The position numbers and the translations under genes were made by a program. Below are positions 12,196 through 23,976 of a DNA stretch of 64,000 nucleotides, piece after piece (position 1 is the stretch's first letter; each line of letters begins with the position of its first letter). The notes below the pieces were generated by a model, which worked only from the letters and a program-made list of their open reading frames with translations, made no database searches and had not been told where the DNA came from. This DNA is from Mikania micrantha (Eukaryota; Streptophyta; Magnoliopsida; Asterales; Asteraceae). The stretch spans positions 74,093,811 through 74,157,810 of the forward strand of contig CM018680.1 of assembly GCA_009363875.1 (NCBI GenBank), read 5' to 3'.

Positions 12196-12747
12196 AGAAG
12201 AGGGAAGTAGGAAGAGGAAAACATGCTTGCCTCATATAGCTATAAAAGAAGAAAAAAAAAATACATGCAATTCTTTTTTTTTCCTTCTCTCTGTGTTTCT
12301 TTTATTGTCTTGCTTCTATTTCTCGTAGGGGAGCATAGAAATAATAATGGTAAAAAAAAAAAATAATAATCATAAAGGAAGTTGAAGTATTTGTAAAAAA
12401 ATTTCTTGAAAACCAAATAAATTAAATTGTATTTAATTTCTTGTTAGATAAAATACATTAAAATACATTACTGATACTTTTTGAAAGCTAAGAATAAATT
12501 AAATATTATTTTCTTCGTAATAGAATAAACTTATAAACCGGTTAAATGATGGTAACAACATCCTCCATTATCTACATTTACAATTTTACATCATGGTATC
12601 ATTTGATATTTTTAAAGGTTTTGGCTATTTATATACTTCAAAAACATAAATTAACACCTGTCAGCATTATGCGTCTCGTACATGTTATAGTAGGTCATAT
12701 TTAACAACAGGCATTCTTAGCTACTGACAGTCATAAATGTCCTTGCA
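12196..12747. other. AT-rich intergenic DNA
   Basis: No gene, repeat end or RNA gene was recognised between the SINE and the hAT-like element. Confidence 0.5.
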
Positions 12748-12755
12748 CCCATGAT

Positions 12756-12986
12756 TAAGATGTAAACGAATCAAGTCGGCTCGTAAAATACTCAAGATCA
12801 GATTGGTAAAAAGCTCGAACGAGCCAAGCCTAAACGAGCCCGAGCTCGAGTCCAAATAATGGTTTGTTTTGTTATCGAGACCGAGCTTTATATATCATGC
12901 TCGAGCCGGCTTTCAATCCTAAATGAGTTTTTTATTTATATAACTTTTATTTATTATACTAAGTGTATATTTTTAAAATTAATATT
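12756..12986. mobile_element. hAT-like element, left part (split by solo LTR A)
   Basis: The 8-bp target duplication cccatgat occurs at 12748-12755 and again at 41827-41834. The left terminus is TAAGATGTAAACGA and the right terminus, complemented, is TAGGGCTGTAAACGA, the hAT MITE type. The interior is full of cgagc/gctcg words. The original element was about 480 bp before A inserted. 12982-12986 (atatt) is the target duplication of A. Confidence 0.75.
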
Positions 12987-13339
12987 TGTGACACCCCGTA
13001 AAATCCAGGTCAGCTTACTATTTATTTAAATGTTTATTTAAATGCTAATTGTACACGTGGCACTAGAATTAGTTTAATTTAGTGTGACACGTGGCACGAC
13101 AGTACGAACACTGACACACAACAAGATAATTCGAGGAATTATCGAGAAACCGCACACACGTGTCAAAACACACGAACGTTGGTGAATGTTTAGCACATCG
13201 TGTAACAAAACACTCGAAACCTCACGAAACGCTCAAACATGGAACTTGGAAGTTCAAACGAGGCCAAACGATAGTTCGTAAGCGTGAAAACGGCGACGAA
13301 CGGATCGAACCCATGAAATTGGGCCTATTGGGCTCTTCA

Positions 13340-13475
13340 GGGACCCATCGCGGTACGCGATGGCCCACAAGAGGCCCCATAGCGGTACGCGACGAGTTTC
13401 GGTAGAATTTGAATCCCGAAATCCATCGCGGTACGCTGAGAGGATCTTGGACCCTCTCAGCGGTACGCGACGCCG
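13340..13475. repeat. Cluster of CGCGGTACGCGA-type motifs in LTR A
   Basis: Four copies of (C)GCGGTACGC occur in about 130 bases. The first is a perfect hairpin, CCATCGCG-GTA-CGCGATGG (13345-13363). Another stem is GCTGAGAGG (13435-13443) with CCTCTCAGC (13453-13461). Confidence 0.7.
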
Positions 13476-14136
13476 CCCAGTCGACAATATCTTATAAAAC
13501 CAAGACAAATCATGCCTAGGCTATATCATCTTCATGATTTCTTTTTCTCCCACACGCTATTCTTCGTCTTCTTCTCTGCAAAACCCACTGATTCCACCAT
13601 TAGAGGCCATTTTTGAAGCTTAGAAACCACAAGGAAGCTTTGGGAAAGGTTGGAAGAAGTTGCTAGAGCTCTCACACCATCTTCCCCACCTTGTAGCTGC
13701 ACAAGTTTGATAGTCCAGAAGCTCCAGGAGCTGTTGAAGTCACCATCTCGATCATTTGAAGCTTTCGAAGGTAGTTTCCTTGAACCTTATGCACTTTTAA
13801 CACATCTAATCACACATGCAAGCTTTGAAACACGCATGCAAGCACTTTGAGTGCACATGCACGAGAGTTTAATCTGGGTTTGTTGATTTTAAGGTGTTTC
13901 TTGATGATCCATGATAATCATATGAGGATTTAGGACGATCCAAGACGTTGTGTATATGTCTTTAAGCTTAAAATGATGATTTGCGATATTATGTATGCAT
14001 GCATGTATGATCCATGTGTATTGGGATGATTTTTAAATGTTCAAAGGTGTTACTTGGTAATATTGGAAGTAGATGACATGATTAGATCTTGTTAGTATGG
14101 TTAAAACTATGGTTTTTGATGAACTTTCTAATAATA

Positions 14137-14769
14137 GTAACTTTTTAGTTACAAAATGGTTATATGAATGATATGGATAGCATGCATGTGTATGAATTGC
14201 TATTAGAATGAATTTAGAATGATATTGATACTTAGAATGTGATTTTGATATTGATTGTGGTCATTTGGGCATAGTTACTATTTTTAGTAACTTTTATAAA
14301 CCAAATATTGATTGTTGGTGATTTTGGCTATTTGAACATGAATAAGTGATGCTAAATGACTTATTATGATGATTTATGGTATAAAAATGGGTTAGAAGTA
14401 TTTAGGATGATCATTTGGGCATAAATAGTCATAGTTACTATTTATAGTAACTTTATTTCTAGAAATGTTAACGTATGAATGTTTTGTATGTTTTGAACAT
14501 GCTAAGTGGTTTATTATGATTTATTATGACTTAAAATGGCTAATGCATGCTAAGATAGATGGTTTCCGACATCGCACATGCTAGATTTAGAAACTTTCCT
14601 TTTTAGGAAACTTTTGTATGCAAACGTGACTTATGTGGCTTATTTGATCCGCATGACAACGTGCTATGTGTTAACATGATCACGTAGGACTAACGAGCAT
14701 GCTAGAACTGTAAAATGATATGTTTTGTGAAACCTGCCATAAATGGAAACTTACTATGAATAGTAAGTT
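14137..14769 (+). repeat. Series of five hairpins in LTR A
   Basis: Perfect or near-perfect stems at 14137-14152, 14274-14291 (GTTACTA/TAGTAAC), 14434-14451 (GTTACTAT/ATAGTAAC), 14595-14610 (TTTCC/GGAAA) and 14748-14769 (10-bp stem starting AACTTACTAT). They are spaced 110-160 bases apart with short A/T loops. Confidence 0.7.
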
Positions 14770-14814
14770 GTCCATAGACGCGACTTGCGCGTTTTGCACA
14801 CGACGAGCACTTAC

Positions 14815-15035
14815 ACGAATGTTACACGATTCACAACCGACACACGGTTCACCAACGGGTCGTTGACTTGACACGGTCAAACCTGGCCAAACTTGGTCAA
14901 ACACGGTCAATATGGACCAACATGATCAAACACGGTCATTGTGGACCGACACGGACAAACATGAACAACCGAGGGTTGTAGAGCACAAACACGAGCACTA
15001 ACACGAACACGAACACGAGCACGGTCGTTTACACA
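14815..15035 (+). repeat. Degenerate cacggtcaa / cacgaacac repeats in LTR A
   Basis: Short imperfect units (acacggtcaaa, tggaccaac, acgaacacgagc) are reiterated across about 200 bases. No coding meaning seen. Confidence 0.6.
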
Positions 15036-15940
15036 AAACTCACGTATGGTATACGATATAGGTAGCCGGTGACTGCCTACCCGACAACACAAGAGCTTAT
15101 GCTTACATTCGTTCACTTCACTAAGGTGAGTTTACGGCCCCTCTTTACTATTTACAAACATTTTAAATAGGGGGGAATACTAGTTGCATCGAGTCAAACA
15201 TCTAATATTGTACAAACATTTTACTATGTATGCTGGTTTATTAGACAAACATTAAGTGTTGAACTCGTAACAAGCCCTCACAAAGTCTTACCGTTAATGT
15301 ACGAACAACGTGGTAGGTTTGAATGGATCCGTTTGGGTGTGACTAGCCCCATGGGGCACAATTTTGACTGGAGGTCATAACCCGTGAAACTCTGACCTAA
15401 CTTGCTATGTATACGAGACATAGCGGAGGCAAGGACAAACAAGTCTAGTTCGGTAGTGACGCACTGACACTTGGAGCCTAGGGCTCGGTACTAACATTAT
15501 GATAAACAGCATGACACATGTTTTATAATACTATGTATATATCAAAACCTGTGAACTCACCAACCATTGTGTTGACACTTTTTAAACTTGTATTCTCATG
15601 TAACTGACAGGATGATGGATATCCAGGATTGCACACTTAAGGAAACGAGCATTAGTGTAACACCCCGACCGGCGGCGGAATCGTCGGGATGCCACGAGGG
15701 ATGTGTAGATTGTTCAAAAGCTCGTGGGCATCTAAATCAAATCATCATATATCATTTAAGCAAACAACATAATTACACAAAAATCATGTTCATCATGAGT
15801 CAATCACATCAATTACACAAAAGAATTAGTTAAACTAACTAAACTCTAATCGCCAGAAATTTAGTTAATTAACTAAGTCCAAGAGCCTATATGATGATGT
15901 CCAAAATAGAAGAGATCCTCTCTTCATCCTACTTGTCTCC

Positions 15941-15995
15941 ATCACCTGAAACATGTAAGAAAATCAAGTGTCAACTACAAAAGTAGTTGGTGAGT
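15941..15995 (-). promoter_or_regulatory. Conserved CACCAAC-hairpin-CAGGT block in B 3' LTR
   Basis: In sense: ACTCACCAACTAC, loop TTTT, GTAGTTGACAC, then ttttcttacatgtttcaggt. The 7-bp stem CAACTAC/GTAGTTG precedes a pyrimidine-rich CAGG. A matching block sits near the 3' end of every Ty3 LTR in this window. It resembles a splice acceptor; its role is not established. Confidence 0.5.
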
Positions 15996-16359
15996 AATCA
16001 TAAGTTTTTATACTCAAAGATGTTTTAGAAAAATGAGTTTAAAAGTTGATGTTTTAAAATAGTTTTATAAAATGCTTTGTTTAAAACGAGTGTAAGACTT
16101 ATGATCTCCTTGAGAAATCCATATGAATACCTGTATGAGATAATCCAACACACATCCACCAATTCAACAATCAAACACATACAAAATCACATAACCACAT
16201 AACCAAATCAATCATAGTCAATTTCAAATAATCATAATCAAATATAGATAATCAATCCACAACAAATCAACCAATCTCATCAATCATATTCTCAAATAAT
16301 GTTCGTGACTATACATGATCATTATGTAATTAACATAAGTTAAATACATGATTCATGGA

Positions 16360-16551
16360 GTGGTCGCTAACCACGTGACAATACATGAAGCCAAAGCAAT
16401 TAACCGAAGTCAAAGGCAATGCTTCACAGAGGTGGAAATCATCCACGTGACAATACACAATGTCAAAGCAATTAACCGAAATTAAAAGCGATGACTCTCG
16501 GGGTTTGTGACAATACTTGTAATCTTTGTTATTGACCGAAGTCAATAACAA
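16360..16551 (-). repeat. Hairpin repeats with UUCG loops in B 3' LTR
   Basis: About 66-base repeats contain hairpins: 16360-16374 (GTGGT/ACCAC), 16400-16413 (sense TTGAC-TTCG-GTTAA), 16432-16446 (GTGGA/TCCAC), 16472-16485 (a decayed TTCG copy) and 16526-16551 (sense TTGTTATTGAC-TTCG with an 11-bp stem). C(UUCG)G is a known extra-stable RNA tetraloop. The same series is at 38233-38424 in the other LTR. Confidence 0.75.
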
Positions 16552-17529
16552 GGTTTACATGGATATAAAATAATAAGAGACAATCCATAATAAATGATAA
16601 TTTTATATCGTGAATATCATATTGATAAACAGGTATTAACCTTGAGTTATCAAAATAATATTTGAATTTGGTATACATGCTTCACCTCCGAGTTTTAAAA
16701 CAAAGTAGTTTAAAGAAAGGGAGGTTATGAGAACTCACCTGAAGTCCTTAGAATTCGTGTTCTCGTATTATGCGCGCTCGCGTATATAACTCGAAGTAAC
16801 TCAACGATCTGTAATTATCGCGTATTTGTGTTTATAAGTATAAGTGTTCAATTTAATTAAATAACCTTAAGTATTTCTTTACAACATGAAGTGTGTTATT
16901 ACCTAGTTTGATAAATTCCTAAGTAAAATAGATTTACTCCACCCTTCATGAATGTTCGTCATTAAATGCAATTTAGACTTGCTATAATCAACTTATCTTT
17001 TAAGTATAAATTATTATAAGTCAATATGGGTATTCTCCTCAATAACCCTAACCCACCCTTAACCAAACATACCTATCTCATGACTTTGCATGTATGTTTG
17101 AATAGGCGATCATCATAAACTTTGATTAATTAAACTTCAATTTAAGTTTAAGAAAACATACATTGATTGGTCGTATGAGTGTTCATCATTAAAGATAGTT
17201 AGATTTGCTAGTTGCTAACCATCCTAGTATGATGCACTTATTATGATATCATGGATATATCCTCACATGCAAAATTAATTACCTTAACCACCCAAATTTG
17301 AGTTAGTGATTCTTTAGATCTAAATTTAATAATTCCTATACACTAAGTTAATCCCAATTCAAGTTTAAGGTATATATATATATATATTTATTAGTTTCTT
17401 AAATTCAAACTAGGAATAAGAAAGGTGGTGGTTAAGTTCATTCACACATGCATGGATACATCCATATCTATTTACACCCATATTATTGCTTAAACCCTCT
17501 TAATTACTTAGTTTAAATAAATTGAACTC

Positions 17530-17900
17530 AACTAGCCTCCTAGACCAGCGAACCTATGGGGTTTATGGGCCAAGGTTCGGCCCTCATAATGCATGGTTCG
17601 TGGTCCATGGTTCGTGACTCATGCAAGGCAAGGGTTCGGCCAAGTTTAGGGGAGGTAAGGTTCGGCCAGCCTTGAAGGAAAGAGGGTTCGTTGCCTGGGT
17701 CAGCTAGGTGAGGAGGGTTCGTTGCCAAAAAGGCTCGTGGCTCATGGCTCATGGTTCGCCAGCTAGCTAAGTTCGTGAGCCAAGGGTTCGTTAGGGTTCG
17801 GCTGGCCAAACTTGCTGTCTAGGGTTCGCCTAAAGCTAGAGCCCATCAAGGTTCGGCCATGGAGGCTTTGGGTGGCGAACCTGTATACCCTCGAACCCAC
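17530..17900 (-). repeat. CGAACC-rich tract in B 3' LTR
   Basis: GGTTCG (sense CGAACC) recurs about fifteen times in 350 bases at irregular spacing. A similar sense-oriented tract is in E's LTR at 58880-59190. The ORF through it is a by-product. Confidence 0.75.
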
Positions 17901-19018
17901 CATGCGCATCCCCTACAACCTCAAGGCTATTCACGACTTAATCACATCCTTAACCACTCGTTTAAATGTTCTATAAGGTCTTAACTCGATTATAACATCA
18001 CGAAGCCAAGAATTTGTTATTTGTAACAAAAACCGAAAATTCAAGCTCAGATTTACCTCGACTTGCTGCACCAACGCGTGATTTTCTTGTACTTCCTTGT
18101 TCCTCTTGATCTTGTGGTCGTTTAGGGTCAAGAATCACGCGATTCCGTCAAGTAATGAGCTTGTAATCTTAGAGAGAAGTTTATGGTTGTGAAGGTGACG
18201 AAAATGAGAAGGTTTAGAGAGAGAGAGAGTGTGTTTGTGAAATATGAGAAAGAAGATGGGAATTCCTTCCATATATCGCGCGTCTCCTCCCCGTGTCCAG
18301 TCTCGTTTTTATCGCGATAAGAATGAATAAAATGTTCGGTTTTAACACGTTAAGCGCATTAAAACATAAAGTGTTTAAATAATATGGTTTCATTAATTAA
18401 CTTGATTTTTAAATAATCTTTGTCTCGTAAAAGATCTCGTTTAATACGCGTGCAATGTAACAACATGCCCGGTTTTCTAACGTAACATATTTAAAACAAT
18501 AAGTCATTTTTAAATAAATTGGTTTTGTTTAAATAAAATAAGTTTAAGTAAATTGTTTCGTAAAACGCTTTCGTTGCATTAATGTTAAATAATTATTTAA
18601 TAAATTAAATCATTCCGATTTAATTTAAGTTGTGATTCCTAATAAATATTTTCAGTTTTCGTTTATTAATTTACTATCGTTAAATAATATTTAATTATCT
18701 CGTCGAAACGCGTTACTTGCGTACGTATTCGTAAAGATCGTCACCTTTGCGAATCCATCGCTCGTATCGCATTTCGATTTCGATTTATGGTTCCTGGAAT
18801 ATCGTTTCAGAATATTATTCTTAATAATTATATTCATGTGAATCGTCACCCACGCGAATACATTATCAAGTTAATGTTTCTGAATCAATACTCACGTTTA
18901 ATTATTGTTCGTAACCTCACATCGCGTAATTTACTCCCATTATTTAATAACTTTAATATTATCATTTCCCAAACCAAAATCCCACTAAACCCTAGTCACT
19001 GACACATCCCTGATAGAC

Positions 19019-19093
19019 CGAAATATGCATATATATAGGACATATGTAAGGGTCAGTCGCAACTGCCCTGGCCACCGTCCCACCGCTATTTCG
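19019..19093 (-). other. Covarying structured module, copy in B 3' LTR
   Basis: Closing stem on the plus strand CGAAATA (19019-19025) with TATTTCG (19087-19093). The core in sense is GGTGGGACGGTGGC, an inner hairpin GGGCAGT-TGCG-ACTGACCC, then CATATGTCCTATATATA. The same core with other closing stems occurs in B's leader and E's LTR. Confidence 0.75.
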
Positions 19094-19430
19094 ATAAACC
19101 ATGTCCATGGGTCCTTGACTATGTTTAGTAACCAGACTCTAACAAACTCCCCATTCCATCCCCATTCCATTCTCAGATTAATAATCCATCATCATCAGTA
19201 ATAAGTAACTACGATAAACACTACGGGTCTATTTAGTTGAATTATAACTAAACTTCCCGTGGTTTATGCGTATAATAAATGTGCTATAACATGCATACCA
19301 GTACAGTGATAATATCAGTAATGTAAGTCAATAATTTCATAATCATTAATAATTATAAATCTCCGGTCGTATCAGTACAATCGTACGGATGTACGGTCGT
19401 ACGGACAACCGAAAGTACAGCGATGTTACA

Positions 19431-19441
19431 GTCTCCCCTAG
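19431..19441 (-). promoter_or_regulatory. Polypurine tract of element B
   Basis: Sense CTAGGGGAGAC directly abuts the 3' LTR start TGTAACATCG; it primes plus-strand DNA synthesis in LTR elements. Confidence 0.75.
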
Positions 19442-19464
19442 TTAAAGGAATTTCGTCCCGAAAT

Positions 19465-22400
19465 TCAACTTGGAGTAACCGTAGTAAATAAATGTGGGTA
19501 CTTAAGCTTCATCTGATCTTCCCGCTCCCATGTGAATTCTGGACCCCGCTTCGATTCCCAACGTACTTTGACAATTGGAATTCTACTGCGTTTGAGCTGT
19601 TTAACCTCACGATCCATTATCTCCACTGGTTTTTCAACAAAATGCATGGTATCATCGATGCGTATGTCATCGAGCGGTACCTGAAGATCCTGATCGGCTA
19701 AGCACTTTCTTAGATTGGACACGTGGAATGTCGGGTGCACGTTACTAAGTTCATTAGGAAGTTCTAATTTGTAAGCCACCTTCCCGATCCGTTCAAGGAT
19801 CTTAAAAGGGCCAACGTATCGTGGAGCAAGTTTTCCTTTCTTCCCAAATCGCACAACACCTTTCCAAGGCGATACCTTAAGCAACACCAAATCATCAACT
19901 TCAAACTCTAAAGGTTTTCTTCGTTTATCCGCGTAGCTCTTCTGTCGACTGCGAGCAGCCAACAGATTGTCGCGAATCTGGAGGATCTTGTCAGTCGTTT
20001 CCTGAATAATCTCGGGACCAGTGATTTGCGAATCGCCGACCTCGGTCCAACAAATAGGTGACCGACATTTTCTGCCATACAGAGCTTCAAACGGCGCCAT
20101 ACCAATGCTCGCGTGATAACTGTTGTTATACGAGAACTCAACCAATGGTAGATGGCTATCCCAGTTGCCACCGAAATCGATGACACAAGCTCTTAACATG
20201 TCTTCCAATGTCTGAATCGTTCGCTCCGTTTGACCATCCGTTTGGGGATGATAAGCGGTGCTAAGATCCAATCTTGTTCCAAAGGCTTCATGAAGTGATT
20301 CCCAAAAGCGTGCCGTAAAACGAGCATCACGGTCCGATATTATGCTTAAGGGAATACCATGTCGGCTAATGATCTCATCAATGTAGATACGAGCTAACTT
20401 TCGCACAGGGTAAGTTTCGCGTATCGGTAAGAAATGAGCCGACTTTGTCAATCTATCAACTATCACCCAAATGCTATCTTTACCGTTTGCGGTTCGTGGG
20501 AGCTTAGTAATGAAATCCATGGAGATATTCTCCCACTTCCACATCGGTATTTCAGGTTGTATTAACAATCCAGAAGGTCGCTGGTGTTCCGCCTTGACCT
20601 TAGCACAGTTAAGGCACTTTGACACATACTCAGCAATATCCTTCTTCATTCCAGGCCACCAGTACAAGCCCCTAAGGTCTTGGTACATCTTGTCAGAACC
20701 TGGATGGATTGAGTAACGAGACTTATGAGCTTCATTCATAATCACCATCCTGAGATCACCCCTGTTCGGTATCCACAACCGATTCAAGTAATACATTAAA
20801 CCATCATCCTTAGTTTCCAACAGTATTTCAGCCCCGCAAGACATCTCATTTTTCAAGTCATCTTGAGCCAATGAGTGTTGTTGGGCTGTGAGAATATCAT
20901 TACGGAGGTTATTGTGCACTCGGACACTATGGATTTGAACTTGACTCTTGCGACTAAGCGCGTCTGCTACTACATTCGCCTTACCAGGATGGTAGCGAAT
21001 TTCACAGTCATAATCATTCAACAGTTCAACCCATCTCCGTTGTCTCATATTGAGTTCTTTCTGATTGAGAATATGTTGCAAGCTTTTATGGTCAGTGAAC
21101 ACTACACACTTAGTGCCATAAAGATAGTGTCTCCATATCTTCAAGGCAAACACGACTGCACCAAGTTCCAAGTCGTGTGTGGTGTAGTTCTTTTCGTGAA
21201 TCTTCAGTTGCCTTGATGCATAAGCCACAACCTTTCCCCGTTGCATGAGAACACAACCGAGACCTAGGTTGGATGCATCACAGTTTACCACAAAATCATC
21301 ATTTCCATCATGCAATGTCAAGACAGGAGCATCACAAAGTTTCTGCTTCAAGGTCTGAATCAAATAAGTGAGAGGGACAGCAATCCGGGAGAAATTCGAG
21401 ATGAACCGCCTATAGTAACCGGCAAGTCCAAGAAATGATCGAATCTCTGTCGGTGTCTTTGGTGTACTCCAATTCTTCACAACATCGATCTTTGCAGGAT
21501 CCACGTGAACACCATATTCGTTGACTATGTGCCCCAAGAATTGAACTTCCTTAAGCCAAAATTCACATTTAGAGAATTTGGCATACAGTCGTTCCTCTCT
21601 TAAGATCTCCAAAACCAACTTAAGGTGTTTCTCGTGTTCTTCCTTGGTCTTTGAGTAGATCAAAATATCATCTATGAATACAATTACGAATTTATCCAAG
21701 TATGGCCTGCAGACACGGTTCATGAGGTCCATGAAAACCGCAGGTGCATTGGTAAGGCCGAAAGGCATTACCAGAAATTCATAATGGCCATATCTTGTTC
21801 TGAAAGCAGTCTTTGGAATATCATCATCATGTACACGAAGCTGATGATACCCAGACCTAAGATCGATCTTTGAAAACCATGCCGAGCCTTGAAGCTGATC
21901 GAAGAGATCATCAATGCGCGGCAGTGGATATCGATTCTTGATTGTAAGTTTGTTCAACTCGCGGTAATCGATGCACATTCGGAATGACCCGTCCTTCTTC
22001 TTGACAAACAGGACCGGTGCACCCCATGGCGAATGGCTCGGGCGAATGAATCCCTTATCAGTAAGCTCTTGCAGTTGGCTCGCCAATTCTTGCAATTCCG
22101 AAGGCGCAAGTCTATAGGGAGCTTTGGCGACTGGGTTCGCACCAGGTACTAAGTCGATTCGGAACTCAACTTGACGTTCTGGTGGAAGACCCGGTAAATC
22201 GTCTGGAAAGACTTCTGGGAAATCTCGTATCACTGGAACATCTTCTATCTTCTTTCCTTTCTCTTTCTTCTCCACAATATGAGCTAAAAATGCTATACAT
22301 TTCTTCCTAAGATACTTGTGTGCTTTAGTGCAAGACATTAGCTTAAGACCTTTACTAGCAGTTTCTCCAAATATTCTCAAAGTTTCACCCGAAGGTAAGG

Positions 22401-23976
22401 GAATACGAATGTACTTTTCATGGCATACAATCTCCGCTTTGTGGGTGGCTAACCAGTCCATGCCTATGATAACGTCAAAGCTACCAAGATGCATAGGTAT
22501 GAGATCAATTGGGAAAACGTGATCATTTAAGTTCACCGTACATTCAACGATAATAGTGTCAATATCAATAGTGTTTCCGTCAGCCACTTCCACGTTAAAC
22601 GGTTTATCTAAATATGTATGTGTTCTACCAAGCAAGCATTCAAAATCATATGAAACGAAACTCCTATCGGCACCAGAATCAAATAAGACAGATGCATAAG
22701 AGTTGTTGATCAGAAATGTACCGTTGACGACGTCCTGGTTGGCTTGAGCAGCTGGTGCATTCAATTGAAAGGCCCGGCCTCTTGCCACCCTTTGATTATT
22801 TCCAGTCAACTTTGGGCATTGATTTCTGAAGTGACCCACTTCACCACATTCATAACAGGCTCTTGCCTGTGCGTGAGGTACCTGGCGAATGGGTACAGCT
22901 GGAATAGGTTGTGCATGAGGAGCTGGCAGTGCAAGCGGTGCATGTTGCATCCTTTGTGCTTGCGGTGCACTCCGACAAACATTAGCATAGTGCCCAAACT
23001 TGCCACAGTTGTTGCAGACGCGACATGGCAAGTTAGGTGCATGATGATATCTACAAGTATTACATTGGGGAGTGTTCCCAGTGTAATTTCTTGTAGTAGA
23101 GTTATTGGATGACTGCTGTGCAGACTTAGCAGCAGGTACAGTGACCATAAAGTTTCTATTCTTTCTCTTCTTGTTGTTGCTTTTGGATGAGCTGGCAGCT
23201 TCAGACTTGACTTCAGTTTTGACTTCCTTTGCAGCAGTCTTGGGGTCAGTCTTCTTATATCCCTTCCGGGTAAGTGTTCCATTCTACACGTGATTATCAG
23301 TAAGAGTTGCAGATAAACGGATCGCAGCCTCCAGTGTTTTGGGATTGCTCCCATAGACTGTGTCCTGAATCTGTACCGGCAATCCGCCGATATACTTCTC
23401 GATCGCCCTATCCAAGGGTGTCACCATATGAGGCACCAGTAGACTATACTCATGGAACTGAGTATTGTAGATGACATTCTCGCCACTATCCTGTTTGAGC
23501 TCCCAGAATTCAGTCTCAAGCTTCCTCATCTCGCTCCTAGGACAGAATTCAGTGGTCATCAAGTTCTTGACCTCAGTCCACGTCAGTGCAAGTGCAGCAT
23601 CCACTCCCCTAGTTCGCTTTTCCCCATTCCACCATGTTAGTGCTCTCTTTTGGAAAACACTTGTGGCATAGCGAACTTTCAAGTTCTCGGGACATTCGCT
23701 GTTGATGAAGGTATTCTCCATGCTCTCAAACCACTGCAGTAGACCAGTGGCTGATTCAGCACCCGTAAATTTCAGGGGGTTGCAGGAATTGAAGTGTTTG
23801 AATGTGCAAGTTGTCTGGTTTGCACCACCTCTGTTCTGATTGAGAGTTTGATTGGCTTGAGTCAGTTGGTTCACCAATCCCGTAATGAGTGTTGCTAACT
23901 CTTGCATGCCTGAGTTGGCATTACTGTTGTTAGCCTCCCCATTGTTTGAATCATCTCCGTTGTGACGGCGAGGCAT
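19465..23976 (-). pseudogene. gag-pol: Ty3 gag-pol polyprotein of element B, one in-frame amber codon
   Basis: A single frame of 1503 residues is broken only by TAG at 23286-23284. Upstream part (23976, MPRRHNGD...) is the retrotransposon gag domain (230 aa). After TAG the frame stays open; the first ATG is 23148, with 1227 aa following. Counting from that Met: CCHC knuckles at 45-58 and 98-111, aspartic protease DSGA 157-160, reverse transcriptase with FIDD 491-494, RNase H (CDAS about 623, TDHKS about 685), H2C2 zinc domain about 815-848, integrase D878, D939 and E975 (D-35-E spacing), then a GPF/chromodomain-like C-terminus. The linker between RT and RNase H (PLTYLIQTLKQKL, about 592-604) is about 16 residues shorter than in element F, an apparent in-frame deletion. 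Encodes copy-and-paste machinery; in this copy pol could be made only by stop readthrough. Confidence 0.9.

Larger units (their letters stand above)
12987..15655 (+). mobile_element. Ty3 solo LTR 'A', left part (split by element B)
   Basis: Starts TGTGACACCCC at 12987; its other part ends GGGGGTGTGACA at 41573. The duplication atatt is at 12982-12986 and 41574-41578. After removing B the unit is about 2.97 kb with no internal coding region, so it is a solo LTR left by LTR-LTR recombination. It is close in layout to the LTRs of F and B: GC-rich repeats near 13340-13480, gtgagtttacggcccc at about 15126, and a caccaaccattgtgttgac block at 15559. The last five bases (attag) are B's target duplication. 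Confidence 0.85.
15656..19430 (-). repeat. 3' LTR of element B
   Basis: 3775 bp; in element sense it starts TGTAACATCGC and ends GGTCGGGGTGTTACA. It includes a CGAACC-rich tract (17530-17900), a hairpin series (16360-16551), the covarying module (19019-19093) and the CACCAAC...CAGGT block (15941-15995). Confidence 0.92.

Noticed and set aside
16330..16551. 73-codon ORF (and its copy at 38203-38424)
   Set aside because: Runs through the hairpin repeats of LTR B; the internal peptide repeats simply follow the DNA repeat.
17540..17809. 89-codon ORF (and its copy at 39411-39680)
   Set aside because: Produced by the CGAACC-rich tract of LTR B; amino-acid bias follows the repeat.
22806..23354. 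Long alternative-frame ORF overlapping gag-pol of element B, and similar ones at 29082-29555 and 20875-21216
   Set aside because: They overlap conserved polyprotein in another frame or strand and show no domain; they are shadows.
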